Shown here in pieces: positions 53,457 to 61,166 of a stretch of 64,000 nt of DNA (positions are counted from its first letter, which is position 1; each line of letters starts with the position of its first letter). The DNA comes from Mucilaginibacter limnophilus (lineage in GTDB: Bacteria; Bacteroidota; Bacteroidia; Sphingobacteriales; Sphingobacteriaceae). The translations under genes and the position numbers were made by a program. Location: contig NZ_SACK01000010.1 of assembly GCF_004005815.1 (NCBI RefSeq), forward strand, positions 1 through 64,000, in the 5' to 3' direction. The notes under the pieces were generated by a model that searched no databases, was not told the DNA's origin, and saw nothing but the letters and a program-made list of their open reading frames with translations.

Positions 53457-53948
53457 ATGATTAAAAACCTATACCTTCTTATCTTAGGATTCATGCTGAT
53501 TTTTCAGGCATGCGGAACAGTTAAAATATCATCAAACAAACAGGCAGATTACACAAAAAAACCGAGAAAAATTTTCATAATGTCTGATTGCGCCAAAGAA
53601 GGAAGCAGTTTTTGCAACTTTTTATCGGGGGGATTGCAAAGAGAGTTTATAAACAAAGGGATACAAGCAGATTTTTATATGCGTGATCCACTTTCGCTTG
53701 ATACAGAGACTGATATCAACAAAAAAATTAGCAGTTATGAGCCTGATGCGGTTTTACTGATAAGGCAAACGGTTGCCGGTTATAGCGTAGGCACCTATGA
53801 GCTGACACTAATTGATGGCCAAACCAAAAAAAATGTCTGGAAAAGTGAAGTATCTACAGAATCAGGTAGCTATGGCACTGACTTAGATGTGTTTAAAAAG
53901 GCATTAAAAATTGTACTTAATAAGTTGACTACAGATGAAATAATCTAA
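53457..53948 (+). CDS. Hypothetical lipoprotein, second of a tandem pair
   Basis: A 163-residue lipoprotein (lipobox IFQAC, lipid Cys at 19). It aligns along its length with the preceding protein: SNKQADYTKKPRKIFIMSDC, MRDPLSLDTETDINKKISSYEPDAVLLIRQT and KKNVWKSEV match the same segments there. It has two extra Cys (SDCAKEGSSFC) that the paralogue lacks. The function is unknown. A strong hairpin follows the stop. Confidence 0.7.
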   Translation: MIKNLYLLILGFMLIFQACGTVKISSNKQADYTKKPRKIFIMSDCAKEGSSFCNFLSGGLQREFINKGIQADFYMRDPLSLDTETDINKKISSYEPDAVLLIRQTVAGYSVGTYELTLIDGQTKKNVWKSEVSTESGSYGTDLDVFKKALKIVLNKLTTDEII

Positions 53949-53968
53949 ATAATAGCAAAATTAGTAAA

Positions 53969-54000
53969 CAAGAAATGCCGTTAAATGACGGCATTTCTTG
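53969..54000 (+). terminator. Terminator of the twin lipoprotein genes
   Basis: CAAGAAATGCCGT pairs with ACGGCATTTCTTG over a six-base loop, then TTTAT. Confidence 0.85.
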
Positions 54001-54084
54001 TTTATAGGCAAAATTTTGTTATTGAAAAACAAGCAATTACATTTTATCCAACGAAAATATTATGTATATACATAAATACATGTA

Positions 54085-54092
54085 TATATTTG
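54085..54092 (+). promoter_or_regulatory. Possible -7 box TATATTTG upstream of the propeller lipoprotein
   Basis: Full consensus but about 190 bases before the ATG, in very AT-rich DNA, so chance is possible. Confidence 0.3.
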
Positions 54093-54281
54093 AGATAACC
54101 AATTAAAACAAACCCGTTTAATAAACTATTTTCTGTTTCCCGGCATAATAGCGCACTTGTGTTATTAAACCAATCATTGCTTGTACAGACGTTTATAGCT
54201 TAAGCGTATTGCTGCGCCCAAATATGGATATATCAATAAATCAATAAACCAATAAATTAAACTAACCAACAAACCAATTTT

Positions 54282-55535
54282 ATGAAAAAAGCACATTTTT
54301 TACCATTGTGCATGATGGCAGTTATCGGGCTGGCCTCATGTCAAAAAACTGAAAAGCTAACCAAACAAAATGATGGCACCGCCAACAGGCCGAAAGGTGT
54401 AATGACAGCTTCATCTGACGGTACATGGACAGGCTACTTTCGCAGGACCAGCGGATGGACAGCCGGTGACGCTACAATTTCAATACCTGTAACCAAAGAT
54501 GGTACTACCTCTTATACACATAGCATCTGGCTATTTGGCGACAGTCATCTTGATGGTATAAATACCGCTAATGAGCCTGACACAAGAAACTGCATGTTTG
54601 ATGTTTTTAATGGCATGATGCTTCAAAGCGGCAGTATTAACAGTTTTACAACATCTACCGGTGGTGGTTCGGGTAACGCACGTACACGTTTCAAATTTCC
54701 TGAGAACGGACAGCCCTTACTTTATATTCCGGGAGACACGTTAAGATTATGGCCTGGCCACGGCTTTGAGAATAATAATACTGTTTATGCTTTTGTAAAT
54801 GGCTACGATAACCAAATGGCTTTTGCTACCGGTTATAATTATGTAGCCTCATTTGCTTATAACGTTGCATCAGGAGGTGCAATTACAGTTACTAAACTTA
54901 ATAACAGCAGTGGCAGTACAGGAGTGGTTTGGGGAATGTGGTGTATAGTATCAGGCAATGATGTTTATATTTATGGAACTAAAGGTGGTGGTTATTTAGG
55001 TTCAAGTTCTCTTTATGTAGCCAAAGCCAGTAAAACAAATATTACCGGCACCTGGACATATTGGAACGGCTCATCCTTTGTATCCGGTGTAACCAATGCA
55101 ACCGCCATAGCAAGCGGTTTATCAAACCATGTAAGTATTGTTAAGTTTAAAAACTCTGCTAATGCCGACAGGTATGCACTTATCAATCAAGAGATAACTC
55201 TTGGCTGCGGAACCGGACGTAATATAAATCTTTATGGTTGTGCGGCGGCTTTAACCGGTCCGTTCAACTTTAATAAAACGCTTTACACCATAACCGATAA
55301 ATTGCCAGGCGCAACCGGCCCGAGCGATCCGTATATGAAAACTTATGACACCCAGGCACACCCTCAATTTTCAAGCGGCGGGCTTTTAGTTTCATACAAC
55401 GTAAATGGCAATTGCACGGGCACCTGCTGGCCTTTGAATTTGCAGGTACCTGCCGATGGCTACCGGCCTAAATTTATACGTATACCGTTAACCGACTTTG
55501 AGTCAAACATTACCAGTGTAAGCCAAACCTGGTAA
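54282..55535 (+). CDS. Lipoprotein with DUF5005/DUF4185-like beta-propeller
   Basis: A 417-residue lipoprotein (lipobox GLASC, lipid Cys at 20). The body is rich in Gly, Ser, Thr, Asn and aromatic residues with recurrent strand pairs such as WTGYFRRTSGWTAGDATISI, HSIWLFGDSHLDG, NTVYAFVNGYDN and NDVYIYGTKGGGY, as in five-bladed propellers related to glycoside hydrolase families 43/62 and DUF4185/DUF5005. The Asp in FGDSH may correspond to a catalytic or metal Asp. A sugar-related role is possible, but unproven. A terminator follows. Confidence 0.65.
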   Translation: MKKAHFLPLCMMAVIGLASCQKTEKLTKQNDGTANRPKGVMTASSDGTWTGYFRRTSGWTAGDATISIPVTKDGTTSYTHSIWLFGDSHLDGINTANEPDTRNCMFDVFNGMMLQSGSINSFTTSTGGGSGNARTRFKFPENGQPLLYIPGDTLRLWPGHGFENNNTVYAFVNGYDNQMAFATGYNYVASFAYNVASGGAITVTKLNNSSGSTGVVWGMWCIVSGNDVYIYGTKGGGYLGSSSLYVAKASKTNITGTWTYWNGSSFVSGVTNATAIASGLSNHVSIVKFKNSANADRYALINQEITLGCGTGRNINLYGCAAALTGPFNFNKTLYTITDKLPGATGPSDPYMKTYDTQAHPQFSSGGLLVSYNVNGNCTGTCWPLNLQVPADGYRPKFIRIPLTDFESNITSVSQTW

Positions 55536-55561
55536 TAACTAATTCACTATTGATATATCAC

Positions 55562-55590
55562 AAAGGGCAGGATGAACATCCTGCCCTTTT
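55562..55590 (+). terminator. Terminator of the propeller lipoprotein gene
   Basis: AAAGGGCAGGAT pairs with ATCCTGCCCTTT over four bases, then TTGATT. Confidence 0.85.
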
Positions 55591-55738
55591 GATTATTCTT
55601 TTTATTTATTAACACAAGAAACCAATCGGGCTGTTTAAGCGTACTTGCTATAACGACATTTATAATATTGCCATTATATTGACGTTAATTTAAAATTCTA
55701 TCAAATTTACATGCTATCGATAGACATATTTTACCAAA

Positions 55739-55921
55739 ATGAAAAAGCCATATTTAAAATGCCACAGGTGCGGAACTCCGTATCACTTTGAAAGACCCGG
55801 CGGATTGCTGAAAAACGTTTTGTTTTTTTTACCAATACGCAGATTCTTTTGCGCGCATTGTTTGAAAGATACCTATGTGCTCATCTCAAAAGAAAAGTAT
55901 AAGCAATACGAAGCAATATAA
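55739..55921 (+). CDS. Small zinc-ribbon-like protein
   Basis: A 60-residue basic protein with two Cys pairs, CHRC at residues 8-11 and CAHC at 38-41, spaced like a zinc ribbon, around an aromatic hydrophobic middle (LLKNVLFFLPIRRFF). The start at 55739 is the only ATG. The function is unknown. It converges with the ABC ATPase gene with 4 bases between. Confidence 0.5.
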   Translation: MKKPYLKCHRCGTPYHFERPGGLLKNVLFFLPIRRFFCAHCLKDTYVLISKEKYKQYEAI

Positions 55922-55925
55922 ACAA

Positions 55926-56681
55926 TTATAAGTTCGCTGTATCTCTGCTCACAGTGTGAATATCCGTATTTAGATAATCCTTTTCAATCAAGCCGTCACG
56001 CATACGCACAATGCGATGGGCATGCTGGGCAATATCCTCTTCGTGGGTTACCAGTATAATGGTGTTGCCCCTGGCGTGAATATCTTCTATGAGCCCCATT
56101 ATTTCGATAGAGGTTTTAGTGTCCAGGTTACCGGTAGGTTCGTCTGCCAGAATAATGGATGGGTTATTGATAAGCGCCCTGGCCACGGCCACACGCTGGC
56201 GCTGCCCGCCCGAAAGCTCATTTGGTTTATGACTGATCCTGTTGCCTAAACCTACGTTCTCTAACGCCTTTTTTGCCCTGGCGCTGCGTTCATCTTTACT
56301 TATACCGGCATACACTAACGGCAGTGCAACATTATCAAGCGAGGTGTTGCGTGGCAGCAGGTTAAATGTTTGAAAAACAAAGCCAATTTCTTTATTCCTT
56401 ACTTCGGCGAGTTCGTCGTCGCTCATGCGGCTAACATCAATACCGTTAAGTATATATTGACCTTTTGAAGGCGTATCCAAACACCCCAAAATATTCATCA
56501 GTGTTGATTTACCTGACCCCGACGGACCCATCAGCGCCACAAATTCACCTTTGTTTATAGTAAGTGATACCGATTTTATAGCGTGAATTACTTCGGCGCC
56601 TATCACATATTTACGGCCTATATCTTTAACGGTAATTAGTGGCTGAACTGCGTTATATTTTTCGGTAATAAGTGGCTCCAT
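55926..56681 (-). CDS. ABC transporter ATP-binding protein, LolD/MacB type
   Basis: A 251-residue ATPase with Walker A GPSGSGKST (residues about 52-60), Q-loop FVFQTFNLLP, signature LSGGQRQRVA, Walker B IILADEPTGNLD and the switch His in VTHEEDIAQ. The class fits permeases of the FtsX/MacB type, which move lipoproteins, peptides or toxins. No permease is adjacent; the one at 30328-31575 is the only candidate in this window. A short linker upstream separates it from a family B repeat. Confidence 0.9.
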   Translation of the reverse strand: MEPLITEKYNAVQPLITVKDIGRKYVIGAEVIHAIKSVSLTINKGEFVALMGPSGSGKSTLMNILGCLDTPSKGQYILNGIDVSRMSDDELAEVRNKEIGFVFQTFNLLPRNTSLDNVALPLVYAGISKDERSARAKKALENVGLGNRISHKPNELSGGQRQRVAVARALINNPSIILADEPTGNLDTKTSIEIMGLIEDIHARGNTIILVTHEEDIAQHAHRIVRMRDGLIEKDYLNTDIHTVSRDTANL

Positions 56682-56771
56682 GTAATTTTAAGGCTTTGAC
56701 TGTAATAATGGATAAAATGTTACAAGTCTATTTTACTTTCGGAAGTTGGATTGTTGAATTATTGATACGTT

Positions 56772-56862
56772 GTCATTTCGACCGCAGGGAGAAATCTTTT
56801 GAAAGCGCCTGAACAAATATGTATATCTCAAAAGATTTCTCCTCATTCTTCATCGAAATGAC
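56772..56862. repeat. Dispersed palindrome, family B (copy 4)
   Basis: GTCATTTCGACCGCAGGGAG at the left faces GATTTCTCCTCATTCTTCAT then CGAAATGAC at the right. It lies between gatC and the ABC ATPase gene; CGAAATCGAAAATCGAAATC follows as a simple repeat. Confidence 0.8.
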
Positions 56863-56909
56863 ATTATTTAGTAAACTTTCATTTCGAAATCGAAAATCGA
56901 AATCCGAAC

Positions 56910-57197
56910 TCAAGGAATCACCTTGGCTACCAAAATATGGCTGCCGTCATGTTTAGGAGCGTTCAGCAGCGCTTCTTCAGTAGTAATATCGTGCTTAACA
57001 ACATCCTCGCGTAATACGTTATCCTCGGTTGTCATGTACACAAGCGGCTCAACACCGGTGGTATCCACCTCGTTCAGCTTGTCCATAAAGTCGAGTATCC
57101 GGCTCATGTCCTTTATCATTTCCTGCTTTTCGTCTTCAGCAAGTTCAAGCCGGGCCAGATGTGCTATCTTGTCAACGGTTTCTTTATCAATGGTCAT
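56910..57197 (-). CDS. gatC: Asp/Glu-tRNA amidotransferase subunit C
   Basis: A 95-residue subunit that helps GatA and GatB convert Glu-tRNA(Gln) to Gln-tRNA(Gln) and, in some species, Asp-tRNA(Asn) to Asn-tRNA(Asn). Family marks are VDKIAHLARLELAEDE, MDKLNEVDTTGVEPLVYMT and LREDVV. Its start overlaps the upstream acyltransferase gene by 4 bases (ATGA), so the two are coupled. gatA and gatB are not in the window. Confidence 0.92.
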   Translation of the reverse strand: MTIDKETVDKIAHLARLELAEDEKQEMIKDMSRILDFMDKLNEVDTTGVEPLVYMTTEDNVLREDVVKHDITTEEALLNAPKHDGSHILVAKVIP

Positions 57198-57925
57198 GCT
57201 TGTTGTAGTTTTTGGTTGATGATATTATACACCTGCTCGCGCAAGGCTTCGGCATCATCAAGTGTTAAATGTGCTGTTTCAACAGGCTTATGTACAAATA
57301 TATTACAAACACCCGGTTTGCTGCCAAGTTTCTTGCCATCGTCCCACAAAATTTGCCAGGTATTCAATGATGTAACGGGAATTACAGGTATTTTATGTTC
57401 AATAGCCATGCGAAATGGCCCGTTTTTAAAGGCAATCAGTTCGGGCGGATAAATATCAGGAATGGTACCTTCGGGGAAGATCACCATCGTCATGCCCTGC
57501 TGCAACCTCTCTGAAGCAGCCTTGAACGCCCTGAACGAAGACATTTTGCTTTCACGGTTCACCGGAATGTCTACCGTTTGAAAGAACAGGCGTGTTACTA
57601 CACCGTCAAGCAGTTCGTCCTTACCCATAAAGCAGATATTATTCTTAATGGCAAGACTCATGGCGGTTATATCGAGGTTTGAAGTATGGTTTGGGCAAAT
57701 TATGTAGGCTTTGCTCCAGTCGATACGCTGTTCGTAGTCAATATTATATGTAATACCGGCCACCATTGAACTAATAAAGCCCCATACCCGGCGTACCTTG
57801 TTCATGCTTTTGTAACGACCAGGGTTACGCGAATAGTAATACAAAAACGGCCAGAAAATGAAGTAAAAAAGACCGACGCTATACCTGTAAATCTGGGTGT
57901 GGACCTTTTTCAATATCAATTTCAT
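57194..57925 (-). CDS. Lysophospholipid acyltransferase (PlsC-like)
   Basis: A 243-residue membrane-associated acyltransferase that makes phosphatidic acid or similar lipids. The acyltransferase motifs are CPNHTSNLDI (NHxxxxD), VNRESKMSSFRAF, and FPEGTIPD; a hydrophobic N-terminal segment (residues about 14-30) anchors it. I start it at ATG 57925, not at the upstream TTG. The stop overlaps gatC by four bases, so both genes are likely co-transcribed. It is divergent from trpS with 38 bases between the start codons. Confidence 0.87.
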   Translation of the reverse strand: MKLILKKVHTQIYRYSVGLFYFIFWPFLYYYSRNPGRYKSMNKVRRVWGFISSMVAGITYNIDYEQRIDWSKAYIICPNHTSNLDITAMSLAIKNNICFMGKDELLDGVVTRLFFQTVDIPVNRESKMSSFRAFKAASERLQQGMTMVIFPEGTIPDIYPPELIAFKNGPFRMAIEHKIPVIPVTSLNTWQILWDDGKKLGSKPGVCNIFVHKPVETAHLTLDDAEALREQVYNIINQKLQQA

Positions 57926-57950
57926 CGGCACCAAAAATATAAAAAATACT

Positions 57951-57958
57951 TACTTTCG
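57951..57958 (+). promoter_or_regulatory. -7-like promoter box TACTTTCG for trpS
   Basis: One base off TAnnTTTG, ending 5 bases before the trpS ATG, so a leaderless or near-leaderless transcript is likely. Confidence 0.4.
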
Positions 57959-57963
57959 CCCCT

Positions 57964-58959
57964 ATGGAAACAGTTGTTAGTGGTATCCGGTCGACCGGAA
58001 ATTTGCACTTGGGGAATTATTATGGCGCTATACAAAACTTTATAAAAATGCAGCATGAGTATAACTGCTACTTTTTTATAGCCGACCTGCATTCGCTTAC
58101 CACACATCCTACTCCTGCCAACCTGCACAACAATGTAAAGCAGGTGCTTATTGAATATCTTGCCGCGGGTATCGACCCTGAAAAGGCCACCATATATGTA
58201 CAAAGCGACGTTCCGGAAATATCAGAGCTTTACCTGTACCTGAACATGAACGCATACCTGGGCGAACTTGAGCGCAGCACATCTTTTAAAGATAAAGTGC
58301 GCGCAAATCCTGAGAACGTAAACGCCGGCCTGCTTACTTACCCGGTTTTAATGGCTGCCGATATCATTATTCATAAAGCTACCAAAGTACCTGTTGGTAA
58401 AGACCAGGAACAACACCTGGAAATGGCCCGCACTTTCGGCAACCGTTTTAACCGATTGTATAACCATGAATATTTCCCTGAACCGTATGCATTTAGTTAC
58501 GGCGAAAGCCTGGTAAAAATTCCGGGGCTTGATGGTAAAGGCAAGATGGGAAAATCGGAAGGTGAAGGCAACGCCATCTTTTTAGCTGATAGTCCTGAAG
58601 TGATCCGCAAAAAAGTAATGCGCGCCGTTACTGATAGCGGCCCGACTACGGAAAACCAGACCAAACCCCAGGAGATACAAAATCTGTTCGATTTAATGAA
58701 GGTGGTATCGTCAGAAGATACCGTAGCACACTTCGATAACCTTTACAACACCATGCAGGTACGTTACGGCGATCTTAAAAAACAACTTGCCGAAGACATG
58801 ATCATCGCCACGGCCCCTATCCGCGACCGGATAAACGACATTGCCAACGATGCCGAATACCTGCGTAAAGTAGCTAAACTGGGTGCTGAAAAAGCCCGGG
58901 AAAGCGCGTCGAAAACGCTGAGGGAAGTAAGGGAGATCATCGGGTTCAGGAGTTTTTGA
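57964..58959 (+). CDS. trpS: Tryptophanyl-tRNA synthetase
   Basis: Charges tRNA(Trp) with tryptophan. The 331-residue class I synthetase has the HIGH-type motif STGNLHLGNYYGA (residues about 12-24) and the KMSKS loop as GKMGKSEGEGN. Other family segments are IADLHSLTT and LTYPVLMAADI. It is full length, with a -7 box at its start and a 99-base inverted repeat behind it. Confidence 0.96.
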   Translation: METVVSGIRSTGNLHLGNYYGAIQNFIKMQHEYNCYFFIADLHSLTTHPTPANLHNNVKQVLIEYLAAGIDPEKATIYVQSDVPEISELYLYLNMNAYLGELERSTSFKDKVRANPENVNAGLLTYPVLMAADIIIHKATKVPVGKDQEQHLEMARTFGNRFNRLYNHEYFPEPYAFSYGESLVKIPGLDGKGKMGKSEGEGNAIFLADSPEVIRKKVMRAVTDSGPTTENQTKPQEIQNLFDLMKVVSSEDTVAHFDNLYNTMQVRYGDLKKQLAEDMIIATAPIRDRINDIANDAEYLRKVAKLGAEKARESASKTLREVREIIGFRSF

Positions 58960-58969
58960 TTGGCTTATA

Positions 58970-59068
58970 GTTGATAGTTCATCGTTCATGGTGTATATTA
59001 GCTGTCCATGGTTGATATTTCGTAGTTCATAATTAAAAACAAGAATTGAGCGGCCATGAACTATCAAC
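58970..59068. repeat. Inverted repeat upstream of the deoxynucleoside kinase gene
   Basis: GTTGATAGTTCAT (58970-58982) and ATGAACTATCAAC (59056-59068) are exact complements; the interior has further GTTCATGG-like copies. Confidence 0.7.
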
Positions 59069-59089
59069 AATTAACCATAAACCCAAAAT

Positions 59090-59704
59090 ATGCACATAGC
59101 AATTGTAGGCAATATAGGCGCTGGCAAAACTACTTTAACCGAACTGCTGGCAAAAAATTACGGTTGGGAACCGCTGTTCGAAGCGGTTGATAATAACCCC
59201 TACCTTGAAGACTTTTACAGCGACATGAAACGCTGGAGCTTCAACCTGCAAATATATTTTTTAAATAGCCGCTACCGTCAAATCATCGAGATACAAAAAA
59301 GCGGGCGCAATGTGATACAGGACCGTACCATTTACGAGGATGCCTACATTTTTGCCGAGAACCTGCACGATATGGGTTTGATGACCACCCGTGATTATCA
59401 AAACTATCAGTCGATTTTTGACAATATTACCTCGTTCATAAAACCGCCTGATCTGTTGATATATCTTAAGGCTTCGGTACCAACGCTTGTAAATAACATA
59501 CAGCGCCGCGGCCGCGAATATGAAAGCGGCATCAGACTTGATTATCTTTCAAAGCTGAACGAAAAATACGAGAAATGGATAAAGGGCTACAAGCTGGGTA
59601 AGCTGCTTATTATTGATAAAGACAACCTTGATTTCGCTAACAATCCTGAAGACTTAGGTAACATTGTTCAGATGATTGAACGGGAAATACACGGGTTGTT
59701 TTAA
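59090..59704 (+). CDS. Deoxynucleoside kinase
   Basis: A 204-residue nucleotide-salvage kinase that phosphorylates deoxyadenosine, deoxyguanosine or related substrates. The P-loop is IVGNIGAGKTTL at the start, and the DRTIYED motif and RRGREYESGI lid are present. It resembles the dAK/dGK family of low-GC bacteria; the exact base preference cannot be read from sequence. The start is 21 bases behind an inverted repeat and it precedes kdsB on the same strand. Confidence 0.87.
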   Translation: MHIAIVGNIGAGKTTLTELLAKNYGWEPLFEAVDNNPYLEDFYSDMKRWSFNLQIYFLNSRYRQIIEIQKSGRNVIQDRTIYEDAYIFAENLHDMGLMTTRDYQNYQSIFDNITSFIKPPDLLIYLKASVPTLVNNIQRRGREYESGIRLDYLSKLNEKYEKWIKGYKLGKLLIIDKDNLDFANNPEDLGNIVQMIEREIHGLF

Positions 59705-59705
59705 C

Positions 59706-59805
59706 CCCACCTAACCCTCCCTAAAGGATAGGGGCTTTATAATTATTGTATGGTGGATAACACAATATCAAATATATCTCTCCCCTCTGGGGAGATCAAG
59801 AGGGA
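59706..59805. repeat. C-rich repeat spanning the 5' end of kdsB
   Basis: CACCTAACCCTCCCTAAAGG followed by ATAGGGG, then CTCTCCCCTCTGGGGAGATC within the coding frame, is a repeat of the type that lies between genes in related genomes; it codes for residues 8-20 of KdsB. Confidence 0.55.
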
Positions 59806-60544
59806 CATCCTCGGCATCATTCCGGCCCGCTATGCCTCAAGCCGTTTCCCCGGCAAGCCCTTGGTCGACATCGGCGGTAAAAGCATGATACAGCGCGTGT
59901 ATGAGCAGGCTAAAAAATGCACCTCGCTGGCGAAGGTTGTTGTAGCTACTGATGACGAGAGGATTTTTAACCATGTAACAACTTTTGGCGGCGAAGCGGT
60001 AATTACAGGTGAGCACCACCAAAGCGGCACCGACCGTTGTGCCGAGGTAGCAGCCGTGCACCATGAATATAATATTATCATCAATATACAGGGCGATGAA
60101 CCTTACATCGATCCGGCACAGATTACCAAACTCGCCGGTTGTTTTGCAGATGGCAATACTGAGATAGCCACTTTGATAAAGCAAATAAAAACGCCTGAAG
60201 ACTTGCTGAATACCAATTCGCCCAAGGTAGTGGTGAATGTTCTTAATGAGGCGATATACTTTTCAAGATCACCCCTGCCCCATTATCGCGGCGAAGAAAT
60301 AACTAACTGGCTTGAGCATCACACTTATTATAAACATATTGGCATATATGGTTACCGCGCCGATGTATTAAAGCAGATAACCCAACTCCCTGTATCATCA
60401 TTGGAAACGGCCGAAAAGCTGGAGCAGCTTCGCTGGATTGAAAATGGCTACCACATAAAGGTTGCCGAAACCGTGCTGGAAACACATGCTATAGATACGC
60501 CGGAAGATTTGCAATTGCTGTTTAAAAAGCAATCAGATAATTAA
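59750..60544 (+). CDS. kdsB: 3-deoxy-manno-octulosonate cytidylyltransferase
   Basis: Activates Kdo as CMP-Kdo for the inner core of lipopolysaccharide. The 264-residue protein has IIPARYASSRFPGKPL, ATDDERIFNHV, HQSGTDRCAEVA and NIQGDEPYI. The family start is at about residue 21 (DILGIIPARYAS); residues 1-20 (MVDNTISNISLPSGEIKRDI) come from repeat DNA. No closer ATG exists, so the extension is probably translated. The organism therefore makes Kdo-containing LPS. Confidence 0.93.
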   Translation: MVDNTISNISLPSGEIKRDILGIIPARYASSRFPGKPLVDIGGKSMIQRVYEQAKKCTSLAKVVVATDDERIFNHVTTFGGEAVITGEHHQSGTDRCAEVAAVHHEYNIIINIQGDEPYIDPAQITKLAGCFADGNTEIATLIKQIKTPEDLLNTNSPKVVVNVLNEAIYFSRSPLPHYRGEEITNWLEHHTYYKHIGIYGYRADVLKQITQLPVSSLETAEKLEQLRWIENGYHIKVAETVLETHAIDTPEDLQLLFKKQSDN

Positions 60545-60555
60545 TCAACAGAACG

Positions 60556-61101
60556 ATGAAAATAGGGCGCCGCTTCAATCAGCTAACATTTAATGAGTAT
60601 CTGCTCTGCATTGATAACTATAAAAAGTACTCAAACTTTAATACCCTTGGGTTGTATCGTTCTCTTTTAGAAAATGAAAATCTAACAATTGCCGAAAAAA
60701 TTGAAGTGCGGGATTATGCACACAAAACATTTAAGAAAGCATTTAATTTTTTTCAATTAAAAGACCCACAAGTATATGTTGAAGTTTCTACCCTGGGCGA
60801 AACAATAACAGAAGGTGATAAGGAAAAACTTTGGGCTGACATCCGCAAAAACCAGCAGCAGATATTAGGTGACAAACGAATCAGGCACCGTAATTTTGGC
60901 ACTTACTCTAAACATAATTGTCCTTATAATGACTGTATTTTTAATGGTATCATGATCAGGCAAGGGTCGGTGCTTTCACATGGCGGTATGCATTTTTATA
61001 GCGATAGAAGCAAGTATGGTCGGGAAGCAAAATTCCAAAAAAGGAAATTGGACAGGAAACAAAAAAGGCAAATTATTAACCACCACCTGCTTACCGAATA
61101 A
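60556..61101 (+). CDS. Hypothetical protein with a His/Cys-rich C-terminal half
   Basis: A 181-residue soluble basic protein without a recognised family. The first half is helical. The second half contains HRNFGTYSKHNCPYNDCIFN, with CPYNDC and several His nearby, then GGMHFYSDRSKYG and a lysine/arginine-rich end (KFQKRKLDRKQKRQIINHH). A metal site is possible. It starts 12 bases after kdsB and could be co-transcribed. Base use is more AT-rich than kdsB. Confidence 0.55.
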   Translation: MKIGRRFNQLTFNEYLLCIDNYKKYSNFNTLGLYRSLLENENLTIAEKIEVRDYAHKTFKKAFNFFQLKDPQVYVEVSTLGETITEGDKEKLWADIRKNQQQILGDKRIRHRNFGTYSKHNCPYNDCIFNGIMIRQGSVLSHGGMHFYSDRSKYGREAKFQKRKLDRKQKRQIINHHLLTE

Positions 61102-61166
61102 AAGCACAAAGCATCATCAAACCATTAGCTTTACATATAGTTAAGTAGAAAAACACATTGCAGATA

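Larger units (their letters stand above)
53949..54281. other. Gene-free AT-rich spacer
   Basis: The 333 bases hold a terminator (53969-54000), an AT palindrome around TATGTATATACATA (54060-54073), a -7-like box TATATTTG (54085-54092) and, just before the next gene, repeated AATAAATCAATAAACC units. No open frame with coding character was seen. Confidence 0.55.
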
